A stretch of 64,000 nt of DNA from Actinomycetes bacterium. Lineage in GTDB: Bacteria > Actinomycetota > Acidimicrobiia > Acidimicrobiales > JAJYXR01. The position numbers were made by a program, and so were the translations under genes. The notes under the pieces were generated by a model that made no database searches, was not told the DNA's origin, and saw nothing but the letters and a program-made list of their open reading frames with translations. Location of the stretch: positions 1 to 64,000 of the forward strand of contig JAJYXR010000003.1 of NCBI GenBank assembly GCA_021801795.1, in the 5' to 3' direction. Positions 35,174 to 43,214 of this stretch are shown here, one piece after another (positions within the stretch are counted from its first letter, which is position 1; the number at the start of each line of letters is the position of its first letter).

Positions 35174-36263
35174 GGGTAGCCCCGCCAAGCGTAGGCGCGA
35201 GCTGCTTGGTGATCAGGTAGTAGCGATGCAGTGGGTAGTCCCGGTCCACCCCCACACCACCGTGTAGGTGCTGGGCTCCATGGACCACCCGCTGGGCACC
35301 GTCGTCGGCCCAGAACTTCGCCACTGCCAGAGCCTCGGCTGCAGGCAGTTCCTCCGCCAGGCGCCATGCTGCCTGCCAGGCGCTCAGGCGCACTGCTTCG
35401 GTGTCCACGTACGCGTCTGCCGCACGCTGGCCGACTGCCTGGAATGTGGCGATGGGTTTCCCGAACTGCTCGCGGGTGGAGGTGTAGGCCGCCGTGAGGG
35501 CGAGGGCCGCCTGGCAGCAGCCCGACTGCAGGACGCACATGGCAGCCATCACCCGCTCGAGCACCCAGGCCAGGGCATCGGGGGAGTCGGTCACCAGGGA
35601 CTCCGGGCCCACCCGCGTGTCCAGCTCGAACCGTGCCTGGGGGTAACCGGTGACGGTGGGCTGGGGCTCCCGGCTCAGCCCCTCCGCTGCGGTGTCCAGG
35701 ACGAAGATGGCCACACCAGACCTGCCTGCCTCCTCGATGCGCGCAGGCAGGACCACCGCGTCTGCATCCATGCCGGCCGGTACGCACGACAGGCTCCCCC
35801 GGAGGAACCACCCGTCCGCGTCCCGCAGGGCGCGTGTCGACCGGCTCACCGCTGCCACCAGATCGGACAGGTCGGACCCGAGCGCGCTGAAGCCGCCGGT
35901 GAGCAGAGTCGAGCCCTCGGTGACCCCTGGCAGCCAGCGCCGCCTCTGGTCGGGACTCCCGAAGCGCTCCAGTACCATTCCCCCGGCCAGGGTGCCGAGC
36001 AACGGGTCCACAGCAGCCCCAGCCCGGCCTGCCTCCTCCAGGACTATGCAGCTCTCCACGAAACCCCGCCCGGCCCCGCCCACGTCCTCGCCTAGCCCCA
36101 CTGCCAGCAGGCCCGCTGAGGCAAGCTCCTGCCAGAGCCTACGGTCGAACCACTCCCTCGCCAGCTCCCGCTCACGGAGCCTCGCGGGGGCTGCCAGGTC
36201 CTCGAAGATCCGGCGTGCGAGCGCCCTCAGATCCTCCTGGTCCTCGCCGAACGAGAAATCCAT
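35133..36263 (-). CDS. acyl-CoA dehydrogenase, FadE27/FadE28-type subunit
   Basis: A 376-residue protein. AGGAGG precedes the ATG. MDFSFGEDQEDLRALARRIFEDL starts the helical domain; GLGEDVGGAGRGFVESCIVLEE and a shortened, divergent middle domain follow. The C-terminal half has STREQFGKPIATFQAVGQRAADAYVDTEAVRL and QRVVHGAQHLHGGVGVDRDYPLHRYYLITKQ. It closely parallels the ACAD at 27188-28333 and probably pairs with the upstream ACAD, forming a second heteromeric enzyme like ChsE4-ChsE5. Confidence 0.84.
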   Translation of the reverse strand: MDFSFGEDQEDLRALARRIFEDLAAPARLRERELAREWFDRRLWQELASAGLLAVGLGEDVGGAGRGFVESCIVLEEAGRAGAAVDPLLGTLAGGMVLERFGSPDQRRRWLPGVTEGSTLLTGGFSALGSDLSDLVAAVSRSTRALRDADGWFLRGSLSCVPAGMDADAVVLPARIEEAGRSGVAIFVLDTAAEGLSREPQPTVTGYPQARFELDTRVGPESLVTDSPDALAWVLERVMAAMCVLQSGCCQAALALTAAYTSTREQFGKPIATFQAVGQRAADAYVDTEAVRLSAWQAAWRLAEELPAAEALAVAKFWADDGAQRVVHGAQHLHGGVGVDRDYPLHRYYLITKQLAPTLGGATPSLLRLGALIASS

Positions 36264-36368
36264 CGCTCCTACCTCCTCTTGCTGGCTGGTGATCGGGGAA
36301 TCTTCACTGAAATCTGCCGAGCGCAGGACGAGACCAGTTCGCGACCTCGGCCCCCGCCCCTCGGCGCC

Positions 36369-37544
36369 TCAGCGAAGCGACCTCGGCATGCCGAGGCCGA
36401 ATATGGCTATCAGGTCGCGCTGTATCTCGTTGGTGCCGCCGCCGAAGGTAAGTATCAGCATGCTGCGCGCGTACATCTCCAGGCGCCCCGAGATGACCGA
36501 GTCGGGTGCTCCCCTGGCCAGGTATCCCGCCTGTCCTACCACCTCGGTGAGCAGCCTGAATGCCTCCATGTAGAACTCCGTGCCGAAGACCTTGATGGTG
36601 GAGGCGTCCGCCACGTCGAGCTCGCCCCTGGTGGCGCTCCAGGCCACCTTCCAGTTTATGAGGCGGAGGAACTCGAGCTTCGCAGCCACCTTCGCCAGGT
36701 GGATACGGACCCACTCCTGGTCGATGACGCGACGACCGTCCTCGAGCCTGGTCTCCTTCGCCCAGCTCACGGTGTCGGCCAGCGCGCGCTCGATGATCCC
36801 AGGTGAGCACAGGGTGACCCTCTCATGGTTCAGCTGGTTCGTGATGAGCGTCCAGCCGTTGTCGAGGCCCCCTACCACGTTCGTGAGCGGCACCCTCACG
36901 CCCTCGAAGAAGGTGGAGTTTATGTTGTGCTCGCCCAGCAGCTGCATGGGCACCACACGGATGCCAGGTGAGTCCATCGGGACTATGACGATCGATATCC
37001 CCCGGTGCTTGGGAGCGTCGGGGTTCGTCCGCAGAGCCAGCCAGCAGTAGTCCGCGTCCCCCGCCAGGCTGGTGAACACCTTCGCGGCGTCGATCACGAG
37101 CTCGTCGCCGTCCACCACGGCCTTCGACGTGAGCGAGGCCAGGTCGGTGCCCGCATTCGGCTCCGTGTAGCCGATGCAGAACGAGATGTCGCCCGCGAGG
37201 ATACGCGGCAGGTAGAAGTCCTTCTGCTCCTCGGTGCCGAAGTCCATGATGGTGGGGCCGACGGTGTTGATCGTGAGCATCGGCACCGGCGCGCCAGAGC
37301 GCATCGACTCGTCGAAGAAGATGAACTGCTCCATGGCCGAGCGACCCTGCCCCCCGTACTCGCTTGGCCAGCCGATCCCCAGCCAGCCGTCTGCGGCCAT
37401 CTGCTTCACCACCCGCCTCACGCAGGGTCCTACCCCACCGCTGCGGGCCAGCTCCTCCTCCACCTCAGGCGTCAGCAGACCGGCGTAGTACTCGCGCAGC
37501 TCGGCCCGCAGTGCCTCCTGTTCCTCGCTGTAGCCGATCTCCAC
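36369..37544 (-). CDS. acyl-CoA dehydrogenase, FadE26/FadE29-type subunit
   Basis: About 391 residues from GTG 37544 (AAGGGGGCGAGG upstream); an extra 14 codons are open upstream. VEIGYSEEQEALRAELREYYAGLLTPEVEEEL, GWLGIGWPSEYGGQGRSAMEQFIFFDE, FCIGYTEPNAGTDLASLTSKA, LITNQLNHERVTLCSP and LILTFGGGTNEIQRDLIAIFGLGMPRSLR mark it as the catalytic-type partner, paralogous to the ACAD at 29395-30585. A KstR-type palindrome lies 57 bp upstream. It probably acts on an earlier side-chain intermediate, as ChsE4 does. Confidence 0.86.
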   Translation of the reverse strand: MEIGYSEEQEALRAELREYYAGLLTPEVEEELARSGGVGPCVRRVVKQMAADGWLGIGWPSEYGGQGRSAMEQFIFFDESMRSGAPVPMLTINTVGPTIMDFGTEEQKDFYLPRILAGDISFCIGYTEPNAGTDLASLTSKAVVDGDELVIDAAKVFTSLAGDADYCWLALRTNPDAPKHRGISIVIVPMDSPGIRVVPMQLLGEHNINSTFFEGVRVPLTNVVGGLDNGWTLITNQLNHERVTLCSPGIIERALADTVSWAKETRLEDGRRVIDQEWVRIHLAKVAAKLEFLRLINWKVAWSATRGELDVADASTIKVFGTEFYMEAFRLLTEVVGQAGYLARGAPDSVISGRLEMYARSMLILTFGGGTNEIQRDLIAIFGLGMPRSLR

Positions 37545-37601
37545 TACCTCGCCCCCTTCTGGCGGCACCGCACCCGGCTGGCGCATGCCACGAGCTGCTC
37601 C

Positions 37602-37615
37602 TAGAACACGTTACA
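37602..37615. promoter_or_regulatory. KstR-type operator, exact match to TnnAACnnGTTnnA
   Basis: TAGAACACGTTACA fits all defined positions. It lies in the divergent gap between two ACAD genes, which could place both under the same repressor as the igr-like operon. Confidence 0.72.
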
Positions 37616-37665
37616 GCTTTGCACAGCTGGTCACCGGGTGCCAGCCCGAGGGAGCTCATTCAGCA

Positions 37666-37770
37666 GGTGGTCCGGACGCAGGTGGTCCGGACGCAGGTGG
37701 TCCGGACGCAGGTGGCCGATGTACAGGTGGCCGAGGTACAGGTGGTCAGGACGCAGGTGGCCGATGTACC
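37666..37770 (+). repeat. 15-bp tandem repeat, 7 units of two subtypes
   Basis: Three copies of GGTGGTCCGGACGCA and four related units (GGTGGCCGATGTACA type) lie between the KstR-type operator and the start of the downstream ACAD. The frame stays open through them as VVRTQ/VADVQ, but translation of this part is doubtful. Confidence 0.93.
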
Positions 37771-37777
37771 CTCGGGC

Positions 37778-39010
37778 GTGGACCTTTCCTACCCCCCCGA
37801 GGCAGAGGCCTTCCGCAGCGAGGTGCGCGGGTGGCTCCTCGCGAACCTACCGGAAGGATGGGGCCAGCCCGGCTTCTCCATGACCAGGCAGGAGCGCCAG
37901 CGCTTCAACGAGGAGTGGGTGGCAAAGCTCCGGGAGGGCCGGTGGCTGTGTGCCTCCTGGCCAAGCGAGTACGGCGGTCGGGGCCTGTCGGTGATCGAGC
38001 AGGTGGTGCTCACCGAGGAGTTCGCCGCGCTGGACGCGCCGATGCGTGCGGACTTCTTCGGCGACACCCTGGTCGGGCCCACCATCCTGAAGTGGGGCAC
38101 CGAGGACCAGAAGCGCAGGTTCATCCCACGCATACTCGACGGCAGCATCAGCTGGTGCCAGGGATTCTCCGAGCCCGACGCGGGGAGCGACCTCGCGTCC
38201 TTGAAGACCCGGGCCGAGCTCGACGGTGACGAGTGGGTGATAAACGGCCAGAAGGTCTGGACCACCCAGGCCCAGTATGCCGAGTACATCTTCCTGCTGG
38301 CCCGCACCAACCCAGAGGCCCCGAAGCACCAGGGCATCTCCTACCTGCTCGTCGAGATGCGCCAGCCGGGGATCGAGGTGCGGCCCATACGCCAGATCGA
38401 CGGCACCGCCGAGTTCAACGAGGTCTTCTTCACCAACGCCCGCTGCCCGAAGGACAACGTCGTCGGCGGCGTCGACAACGGCTGGAAGGTGGCGATGACC
38501 ACCCTGGGATTCGAGCGGGGAGCCTCCTCCACCACGGGGCACCGGCGGTTCATGAAGGAGCTCGACCTGGTCATCTCCGAGGCCAGGCGCACCGGCAGGA
38601 TCAGCGACCCCTTGGTGCGCCAGGGGCTCGCCAGAGCCTGGGGGATCGTGAAGATAATGCAGGTAAACGGCTACAGGAGCCTTACCGACACCCTGAACTC
38701 CACCCACCAGGCAGCCGCCCTGGGCGCAGTTCACAAGATGCTCTGGTCCGAGTACCACCAGCGCGTGATGGAGCTAGCCGTGAACATGCTGGGGCTCGAA
38801 GGCCAGATCCTCACCGGCTCTGGGGCCACCGAAGGTGAGCTGACCGGTGGGATAGGAAGGCGCGGGAGTGCCGACTACCCGGTAAGCGAGCTCCAGGCCT
38901 CCTTCTTCTTCTCCCGCTCCGAGACCATCTGGGGTGGCGCTGCAGAGATACAGCGGAACATCGTCGGGGAGAGGGTGCTCGGCCTGCCGAAGGAGCCGCG
39001 ACCGTCCTGA
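37778..39010 (+). CDS. acyl-CoA dehydrogenase
   Basis: About 410 residues if started at GTG 37778, ahead of DLSYPPEAEAFRSEVRGWLLANLPEGWG. In-frame GTG codons inside the upstream repeat make the start uncertain. LCASWPSEYGGRGLSVIEQVVLTEE, CQGFSEPDAGSDLASLKTRAELDGDEWVINGQKVWTTQAQYAEYIFLLART and TLGFERGASSTTGHRRF are full-length ACAD motifs; FFFSRSETIWGGAAEIQRNIVGERVLGLPKEP is the canonical C-terminus. It resembles the homotetrameric type rather than the heteromeric pairs. It is divergent from the FadE26-type gene across a KstR-type site. Confidence 0.87.
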   Translation: MDLSYPPEAEAFRSEVRGWLLANLPEGWGQPGFSMTRQERQRFNEEWVAKLREGRWLCASWPSEYGGRGLSVIEQVVLTEEFAALDAPMRADFFGDTLVGPTILKWGTEDQKRRFIPRILDGSISWCQGFSEPDAGSDLASLKTRAELDGDEWVINGQKVWTTQAQYAEYIFLLARTNPEAPKHQGISYLLVEMRQPGIEVRPIRQIDGTAEFNEVFFTNARCPKDNVVGGVDNGWKVAMTTLGFERGASSTTGHRRFMKELDLVISEARRTGRISDPLVRQGLARAWGIVKIMQVNGYRSLTDTLNSTHQAAALGAVHKMLWSEYHQRVMELAVNMLGLEGQILTGSGATEGELTGGIGRRGSADYPVSELQASFFFSRSETIWGGAAEIQRNIVGERVLGLPKEPRPS

Positions 39011-39106
39011 CCAGACGCGCCCCGCAAGCCCCTGGCCCGCCAAGGGTGTGATCCCGGCCGGCCAAGGGCGTGGATCCCGGCGTAACCTGTGGAGCACCCC
39101 AGAAAG

Positions 39107-39135
39107 CTGACAACGGAGACACGACGCTGTATAAT
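39107..39135 (+). promoter_or_regulatory. near-consensus sigma-70 promoter
   Basis: CTGACA (39107-39112), a 17-bp spacer and TATAAT (39130-39135) form one of the best vegetative promoters in the window. It is 60 bp upstream of the 89-residue orphan gene. Confidence 0.75.
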
Positions 39136-39195
39136 CAACACTGAGCGCGTCAGGATGACGCCCGGAAGGCTTTAGGAGCAGGAGCCAGGCAACAG

Positions 39196-39465
39196 ATGAG
39201 CACCACCACACAGGCGGTTTCGGCTAACGGGACGAGCGACCTGAACATGGTCCTCGTCCAGCAGGCGATTGCCCAGTCGCGCTCGCCGGGCATAGCCAGC
39301 ATCCCACCAGACGGACCTCCGGTCATGGTCACCAGTAACTGGTGGCCTCCGGGCTGGCTCGTGCTGCTGAACGCCGGTAACTACGGGGGGAACACCGCAC
39401 AGCCGGCTATCGAGACCGTGCTCCAGATGGAGTCCACCGGCCACCAGGTGGACACCTACCTCTGA
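39196..39465 (+). CDS. 89-residue orphan protein under a strong promoter
   Basis: I do not recognise this protein. It has a polar Thr/Ser/Asn N-terminus (MSTTTQAVSANGTSDLNMVL), a central SRSPGIASIPPDGPPVMVTSNWWPPGWLVLL with paired Trp, then NAGNYGGNTAQPAIETVLQ. It has no signal peptide and no convincing transmembrane span. GGAGCAGGAG lies upstream of the ATG, and a consensus-like promoter precedes it, so it is probably well expressed. It sits between the ACAD genes and the YbjQ operon. Confidence 0.7.
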   Translation: MSTTTQAVSANGTSDLNMVLVQQAIAQSRSPGIASIPPDGPPVMVTSNWWPPGWLVLLNAGNYGGNTAQPAIETVLQMESTGHQVDTYL

Positions 39466-39510
39466 GCCGCATAGATCCCACCTCCCGGCCTACTGGCTGA
39501 GACGCCACCT

Positions 39511-40554
39511 TCAACCGCCGAGTAGCCGTCGCACGTCGGTGGCCACCGTGGCGTCGTCCAGTGGCATCGCGGTGCGAACGTCCAGAGGCTGGTGGCCACC
39601 TTCCAGCGCCACCACTGCCGTGCCGATGGCCAGGAACTCGATCACCTGGCTGCCCCAGATGTGGGCGTGCTCGTCGATCCGCACTCCCACCACCCCTTCG
39701 GCGCCGGCATCCTCGGCCTCCTTCTGCATCCGGCCCATGGCCAGCTCGCGTGACTCGTAGAGGGCCTCCGTCACGTTCACCAGCTCGGTGTTGGCCGTCA
39801 CGTTACTCCACCACCTGGCTACCGACTGGCGAGCCACGTGGTACACGCAGACCCCCATCACCATCTCCACCGGAGCGAAGCCCGCGCGCTCGAGCAGGTA
39901 GAGCTGCTGGCCGCTCAGGTCGCTCGTAAAGGGGCGGCGCTCGTGACCATCGCGGCGCCGTCTCCTGGTGCCAGACGACGCACCGGGATCGGCCCGGCGC
40001 ACGACCGCGGTCCCCATGGCGAAGAACTCCATGTCGCGTCCCCGTCCCTCGGCACCGCGCATCTCGAGCTCCACGCCGGCCACACCGTCTGCACCGAGCG
40101 ACTGGGCCTGGTCCAGGAGCCGGTTCATCGCCAGCGAGCGCGCCAGGTGGAGCGCGCTGGAGAGTTCCGTCAGCTCAGTGCTGGTCGACATCGGGGCATA
40201 CCTGCCGAAGATGGAGGGTCGGTAGACCGCGCTGCCGGTGACCAGCCCACAGGCGTCATAGCCTGCCTCGTCGAGCACGATGGCCTCGTCGACGCTCAGA
40301 TCCGACGACACCGCGCGGCTCGGCGCCCCGGATCCTGCACCCCGGGCAGACCTCAGGTGCTCAATGGCCAGATCAGCGTCGGCGGACAGGTCTTCTCGCC
40401 TCCGGCTCCCTGCCGGGCTGCCGCCAGCCCCAGACCCACCGGCCCCAGACCCGCTGTCCCCCGATCTGCTGTCCCCCGATCTGCTGTCCCCCGATCTGCC
40501 GTGCCCAGACCCACCGTGCCCAGACGCCGATCCGGACCCAGGACCCGCGCTCAC
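39511..40554 (-). CDS. double YbjQ (heavy-metal-binding-like) domain protein, third of three
   Basis: A 347-residue protein. The N-terminal 50 residues are Gly/Ser-rich with GDSRS-type repeats. Two YbjQ/UPF0145-type domains follow: DEAGYDACGLVTGSAVYRP with ALHLARSLAMNRLLDQAQSLGADGVAGVELEM and FFAMGTAVV; then LERAGFAPVEMVMGVCVYHV with ALYESRELAMGRMQKEAEDAGAEGVVGVRIDEHAHIWG and FLAIGTAVV. YbjQ folds as a pentameric beta/alpha barrel; the metal-binding role is a database label without firm proof. The gene overlaps its upstream paralogue as ATGA. Confidence 0.85.
   Translation of the reverse strand: MSAGPGSGSASGHGGSGHGRSGDSRSGDSRSGDSGSGAGGSGAGGSPAGSRRREDLSADADLAIEHLRSARGAGSGAPSRAVSSDLSVDEAIVLDEAGYDACGLVTGSAVYRPSIFGRYAPMSTSTELTELSSALHLARSLAMNRLLDQAQSLGADGVAGVELEMRGAEGRGRDMEFFAMGTAVVRRADPGASSGTRRRRRDGHERRPFTSDLSGQQLYLLERAGFAPVEMVMGVCVYHVARQSVARWWSNVTANTELVNVTEALYESRELAMGRMQKEAEDAGAEGVVGVRIDEHAHIWGSQVIEFLAIGTAVVALEGGHQPLDVRTAMPLDDATVATDVRRLLGG
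40445..40525 (-). repeat. 15-bp in-frame repeat (GDSRS), about 3 copies plus degenerate flanks
   Basis: CTGCTGTCCCCCGAT units (plus strand) encode the Gly/Asp/Ser-rich N-terminus of the third YbjQ protein. Confidence 0.88.
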
Positions 40555-41540
40555 GAGTCCACCAGCCTTCGCACCACCATGGGTGGGTCAGCCACCCTGT
40601 GGGCGCGGTAACGTCGCACCGCTGTTCCCACGGCAAGCATCTCTCCGAGCAGCGAGTCCTCGCCACCATGGCCCACGGTGGCCCTCACTGCCACACCTAC
40701 CACCTGGTCCCCGAGGTCGGATGCCGACCTCTCCAGGTGGGCGATAGCCAGGTGGCGCGACTGGCCCACCGCATCGGAGTGCTGGCGGAACTCGCCGCCT
40801 GCGTAGTTCCCGCCGGTAGTCGCCACGCAGCCGCCGAAGGACCGCACTGCGCCTACCCCGATCACGAGACCAGCCGGTACGAAGCCGGCTACCAGCAGCT
40901 TCACGAAATCCTGCCCGCTCAGATGGGAGCTGAAGGGATGTGCTAGCGGCTTGGCCCCTGGCCTGTGGACCGCGGTGCCCACCAGCTTCACCTCCAGGGT
41001 CGGCACCGCAGAAGCCGACACCGCAATGCGCCTCTGGGTATGGCGGACCCCCACCACGCCGTGCGCGCCGAGGGCAGCGGCCTCTTCGAGAAGCCGCCCT
41101 ACGGCGAGCGCGAAGGCATCCGATATGGCCCTCTCGTAGAGCTGGTCCTCGTAGTTGAAGCCGGGCTGGTGGACTATCCCGATGTGCGGGCAGGGGTATG
41201 AGTGCCAGTAGCCGTGGTACCCAGGAGGCGGCCCACCCATCGCCACACCAGGCGCAGCGAAGCCGCCCATCCCCCGGCCATAGCCGACGCCACCCACGGC
41301 AGTGGACAGGCCACCGGTCGAGTAGCCCCACCCGTATCCCTGGAGGGCTATCTGGTAGACGGTCATGCCGACCACCATGCCGAGCGGCTCGAACCCTGCC
41401 CTGCGCAGCACCGCCAGCTCGCTCACGCTCAGGTCGCTGGTCCAGGTGGCAGCGTTCGCGGCCAGGCGCTCCCTGGCTGCCTCGGGCAGGTCCGAGGCGG
41501 CATCGACAGCTCGAAGGCCAGGCCCGGCGCTGTCGCTCAC
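40551..41540 (-). CDS. double YbjQ domain protein, second of three
   Basis: A 329-residue protein. Domain one has LRRAGFEPLGMVVGMTVYQIALQGYGWGY, then a Gly/Tyr/Pro-rich insertion (GGVGYGRGMGGFAAPG, PGYHGYWHSYPCPHIG) and AISDAFALAVGRLLEEAAALGAHGVVGVRHTQRR. Domain two has LLVAGFVPAGLVIGVGAVRSFGG and LAIAHLERSASDLGDQVVGVAVRATVG with MLAVGTAVRRY. The aromatic insertion is unlike its sisters. It is coupled to both neighbours by 4-bp overlaps, so the three are one operon. The function is unknown. Confidence 0.84.
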   Translation of the reverse strand: MSDSAGPGLRAVDAASDLPEAARERLAANAATWTSDLSVSELAVLRRAGFEPLGMVVGMTVYQIALQGYGWGYSTGGLSTAVGGVGYGRGMGGFAAPGVAMGGPPPGYHGYWHSYPCPHIGIVHQPGFNYEDQLYERAISDAFALAVGRLLEEAAALGAHGVVGVRHTQRRIAVSASAVPTLEVKLVGTAVHRPGAKPLAHPFSSHLSGQDFVKLLVAGFVPAGLVIGVGAVRSFGGCVATTGGNYAGGEFRQHSDAVGQSRHLAIAHLERSASDLGDQVVGVAVRATVGHGGEDSLLGEMLAVGTAVRRYRAHRVADPPMVVRRLVDS

Positions 41541-42409
41541 TGGTCGAGGCTGAGGATCATGACGGGGGCGTCTATCACGTGGTCGGAGCGTATGGGCCTC
41601 ACCGCGGTGCCGATGGCCAGGAACTCGATTACGTGGCTGCCCCAGAAGTGGGACTTCTCCACCAGCTGGACGCCGACGATCCCCTGGGCACCGAGAGCAG
41701 AGGCCTCGTCCTGCATCCGCGCCATCGCGAGCTCCCGTGCCTCGTAGAGCGCCTGGGTGAAGTGGGGAAGCTCTGCGTTACGCATCGAGGTGGCCAGCGC
41801 TGCTCCCGGGGAGCGATATCCGACGTGGTAGACGCAGGTGCCCATGACGAGACCTAATGGCGCGTACCCCGCACGCACCAGCGTCCAGAAGTCCTGGCCG
41901 CTCAGGTCGCTCGTGAAGGGCTTCCCCGCATCGGTCCGCCAGCTCGCGGGAGACCCCTCGGTACCCGGAGCCGCGCGGTCGGCAGACACGGCGGTGCCTA
42001 TGGCGATGAACTCGGCCGAGTGCTTTCCCCAGTCGTAGAAGTTCACGTCGAGCCGCACCCCCACCACCCCGTCCGCGCCGAGCAGCTCCGCCTCGGCCTC
42101 CATCCGGCTCATGGCCAGCTCTCGTGCGGTGTACATGGCCTGGGTGAGGGACCCGAGCTCCCGGCTGGTCATGAGGCCCTTTCGGGTGAGGCCGATGTGG
42201 TAGATCGAGCTGCCGAAGACCAGGCCTCGCGGGTGGAACCCCGCCTCCTTCACCAGGAGGAACTCGTTCACCGACAGGTCCGAGGTGAAGAACCCACCCT
42301 TCGCGGAGTCGTCCGAGAGCTCCGCCAGGCGCCTGCGTGCATCGGGCGGCAGCCCCGCGGTGGCGTCGGGGGCTAGCTTCGCCTCGGCGTCTGGTCCGGC
42401 ATCTGTCAT
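41537..42409 (-). CDS. double YbjQ domain protein, first of three
   Basis: A 290-residue protein. Each half begins with FTSDLSVNEFL or FTSDLSGQDFW and continues GFHPRGLVFGSSIYHIG or GYAPLGLVMGTCVYHVG; then a helix ARELAMSRMEAEAELLGADGVVGVRLDV or ARELAMARMQDEASALGAQGIVGVQLVE, and EFIAIGTAV or EFLAIGTAV. The repeated FTSDLS prefix before each YbjQ unit recurs in all three proteins and seems specific to this family. It heads the operon. A Gly/Pro-rich spacer with CAGGCCCC repeats precedes the next gene (42410-42558). Confidence 0.85.
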   Translation of the reverse strand: MTDAGPDAEAKLAPDATAGLPPDARRRLAELSDDSAKGGFFTSDLSVNEFLLVKEAGFHPRGLVFGSSIYHIGLTRKGLMTSRELGSLTQAMYTARELAMSRMEAEAELLGADGVVGVRLDVNFYDWGKHSAEFIAIGTAVSADRAAPGTEGSPASWRTDAGKPFTSDLSGQDFWTLVRAGYAPLGLVMGTCVYHVGYRSPGAALATSMRNAELPHFTQALYEARELAMARMQDEASALGAQGIVGVQLVEKSHFWGSHVIEFLAIGTAVRPIRSDHVIDAPVMILSLDQ

Positions 42410-42558
42410 CGAGCGACCTCCCTGGTTAGCGACTGGCGAATGCAGTGATGCGAAGAAATCCTAGTGGTGGCCCTCTGCCCCAGGCCCCGAAACACCTGGC
42501 CCTAACACCAGGCCCCGGAACACCAGGCCGCGACGCCCGGCAGATCGGCTAGGTCAGC

Positions 42559-42975
42559 CTATGTGACCAGCCCTTCGAGAGCGGCGCGGGCGGCCTCGGA
42601 TCGCTCGGCCTCGTCCGAGAGGTTCTTCACCAGGGCATCCACCCACTCCGCGAGCGATACGTCGGCATTGCTCACCACTATCCCCCGCACGCACCGGCGG
42701 ATCCGGCACACGTATGCGGTCTTCTGGCGCTCCGCATCGAGGGTCGGGCCCGCGGGGGCGAAGTCCACGGTGATGCCCGACACCCTCTTCTCCTTCCTGA
42801 ACCTGCCGCCCTCGCGGCGCAGCTCGACCCTGTCACCGAGCGCGTCGGCCAGCTTTGCGGCAAGCACCTCGAAGAAGGTGTCCCCGTCCCCGGCGTCCGC
42901 CCGAAGAGTCGCGGCAAGCATGTCGAGGTCCAGGGGATCTCCCCCATTTCCTGGCCCGCTTCCCGAGATGGTCAT
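42559..42975 (-). CDS. conserved-looking hypothetical protein, 138 residues
   Basis: I do not recognise a named family. The protein has a helical N-terminus (LDMLAATLRADAGDGDTFFEVLAAKLADALGDRVELRREGG), a beta region (VSGITVDFAPAGPTLDAERQKTAYVCRIRRCVRGIVVSNADV) and a C-terminal ALVKNLSDEAERSEAARAALEGL helix. It is soluble. It is on the same strand, just upstream of the YbjQ operon, with which it may be transcribed. Confidence 0.7.
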   Translation of the reverse strand: MTISGSGPGNGGDPLDLDMLAATLRADAGDGDTFFEVLAAKLADALGDRVELRREGGRFRKEKRVSGITVDFAPAGPTLDAERQKTAYVCRIRRCVRGIVVSNADVSLAEWVDALVKNLSDEAERSEAARAALEGLVT

Positions 42976-43056
42976 AGCCAGATCCTACCGCCCACCACCA
43001 TCTGCTGCCCGATCACGAGCGGCGTCCTGGACATCGCGCCCCGCAGGACCTATCCT

Positions 43057-43080
43057 GTAAGTAGATAAGTAACTACTTAC
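43057..43080. promoter_or_regulatory. palindromic operator, probably for the TetR regulator
   Basis: GTAAGTAG-ATAAGTAA-CTACTTAC has perfect 8-bp arms, 134 bp upstream of the diiron oxygenase. It is a plausible autoregulatory site for the TetR gene downstream in the same operon. Confidence 0.7.
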
Positions 43081-43214
43081 CTGCATGACTGGACGGTTGC
43101 GTGGCTGCGTGGCTGCTGGATCCGGGGACATGGGGTCGTCGGAGGGTGTCCGCGCCGCCATGGGCCATCCAGCCGGCACGCCATAGAACACGCCATAGAA
43201 GGGGAGGCATCTGA

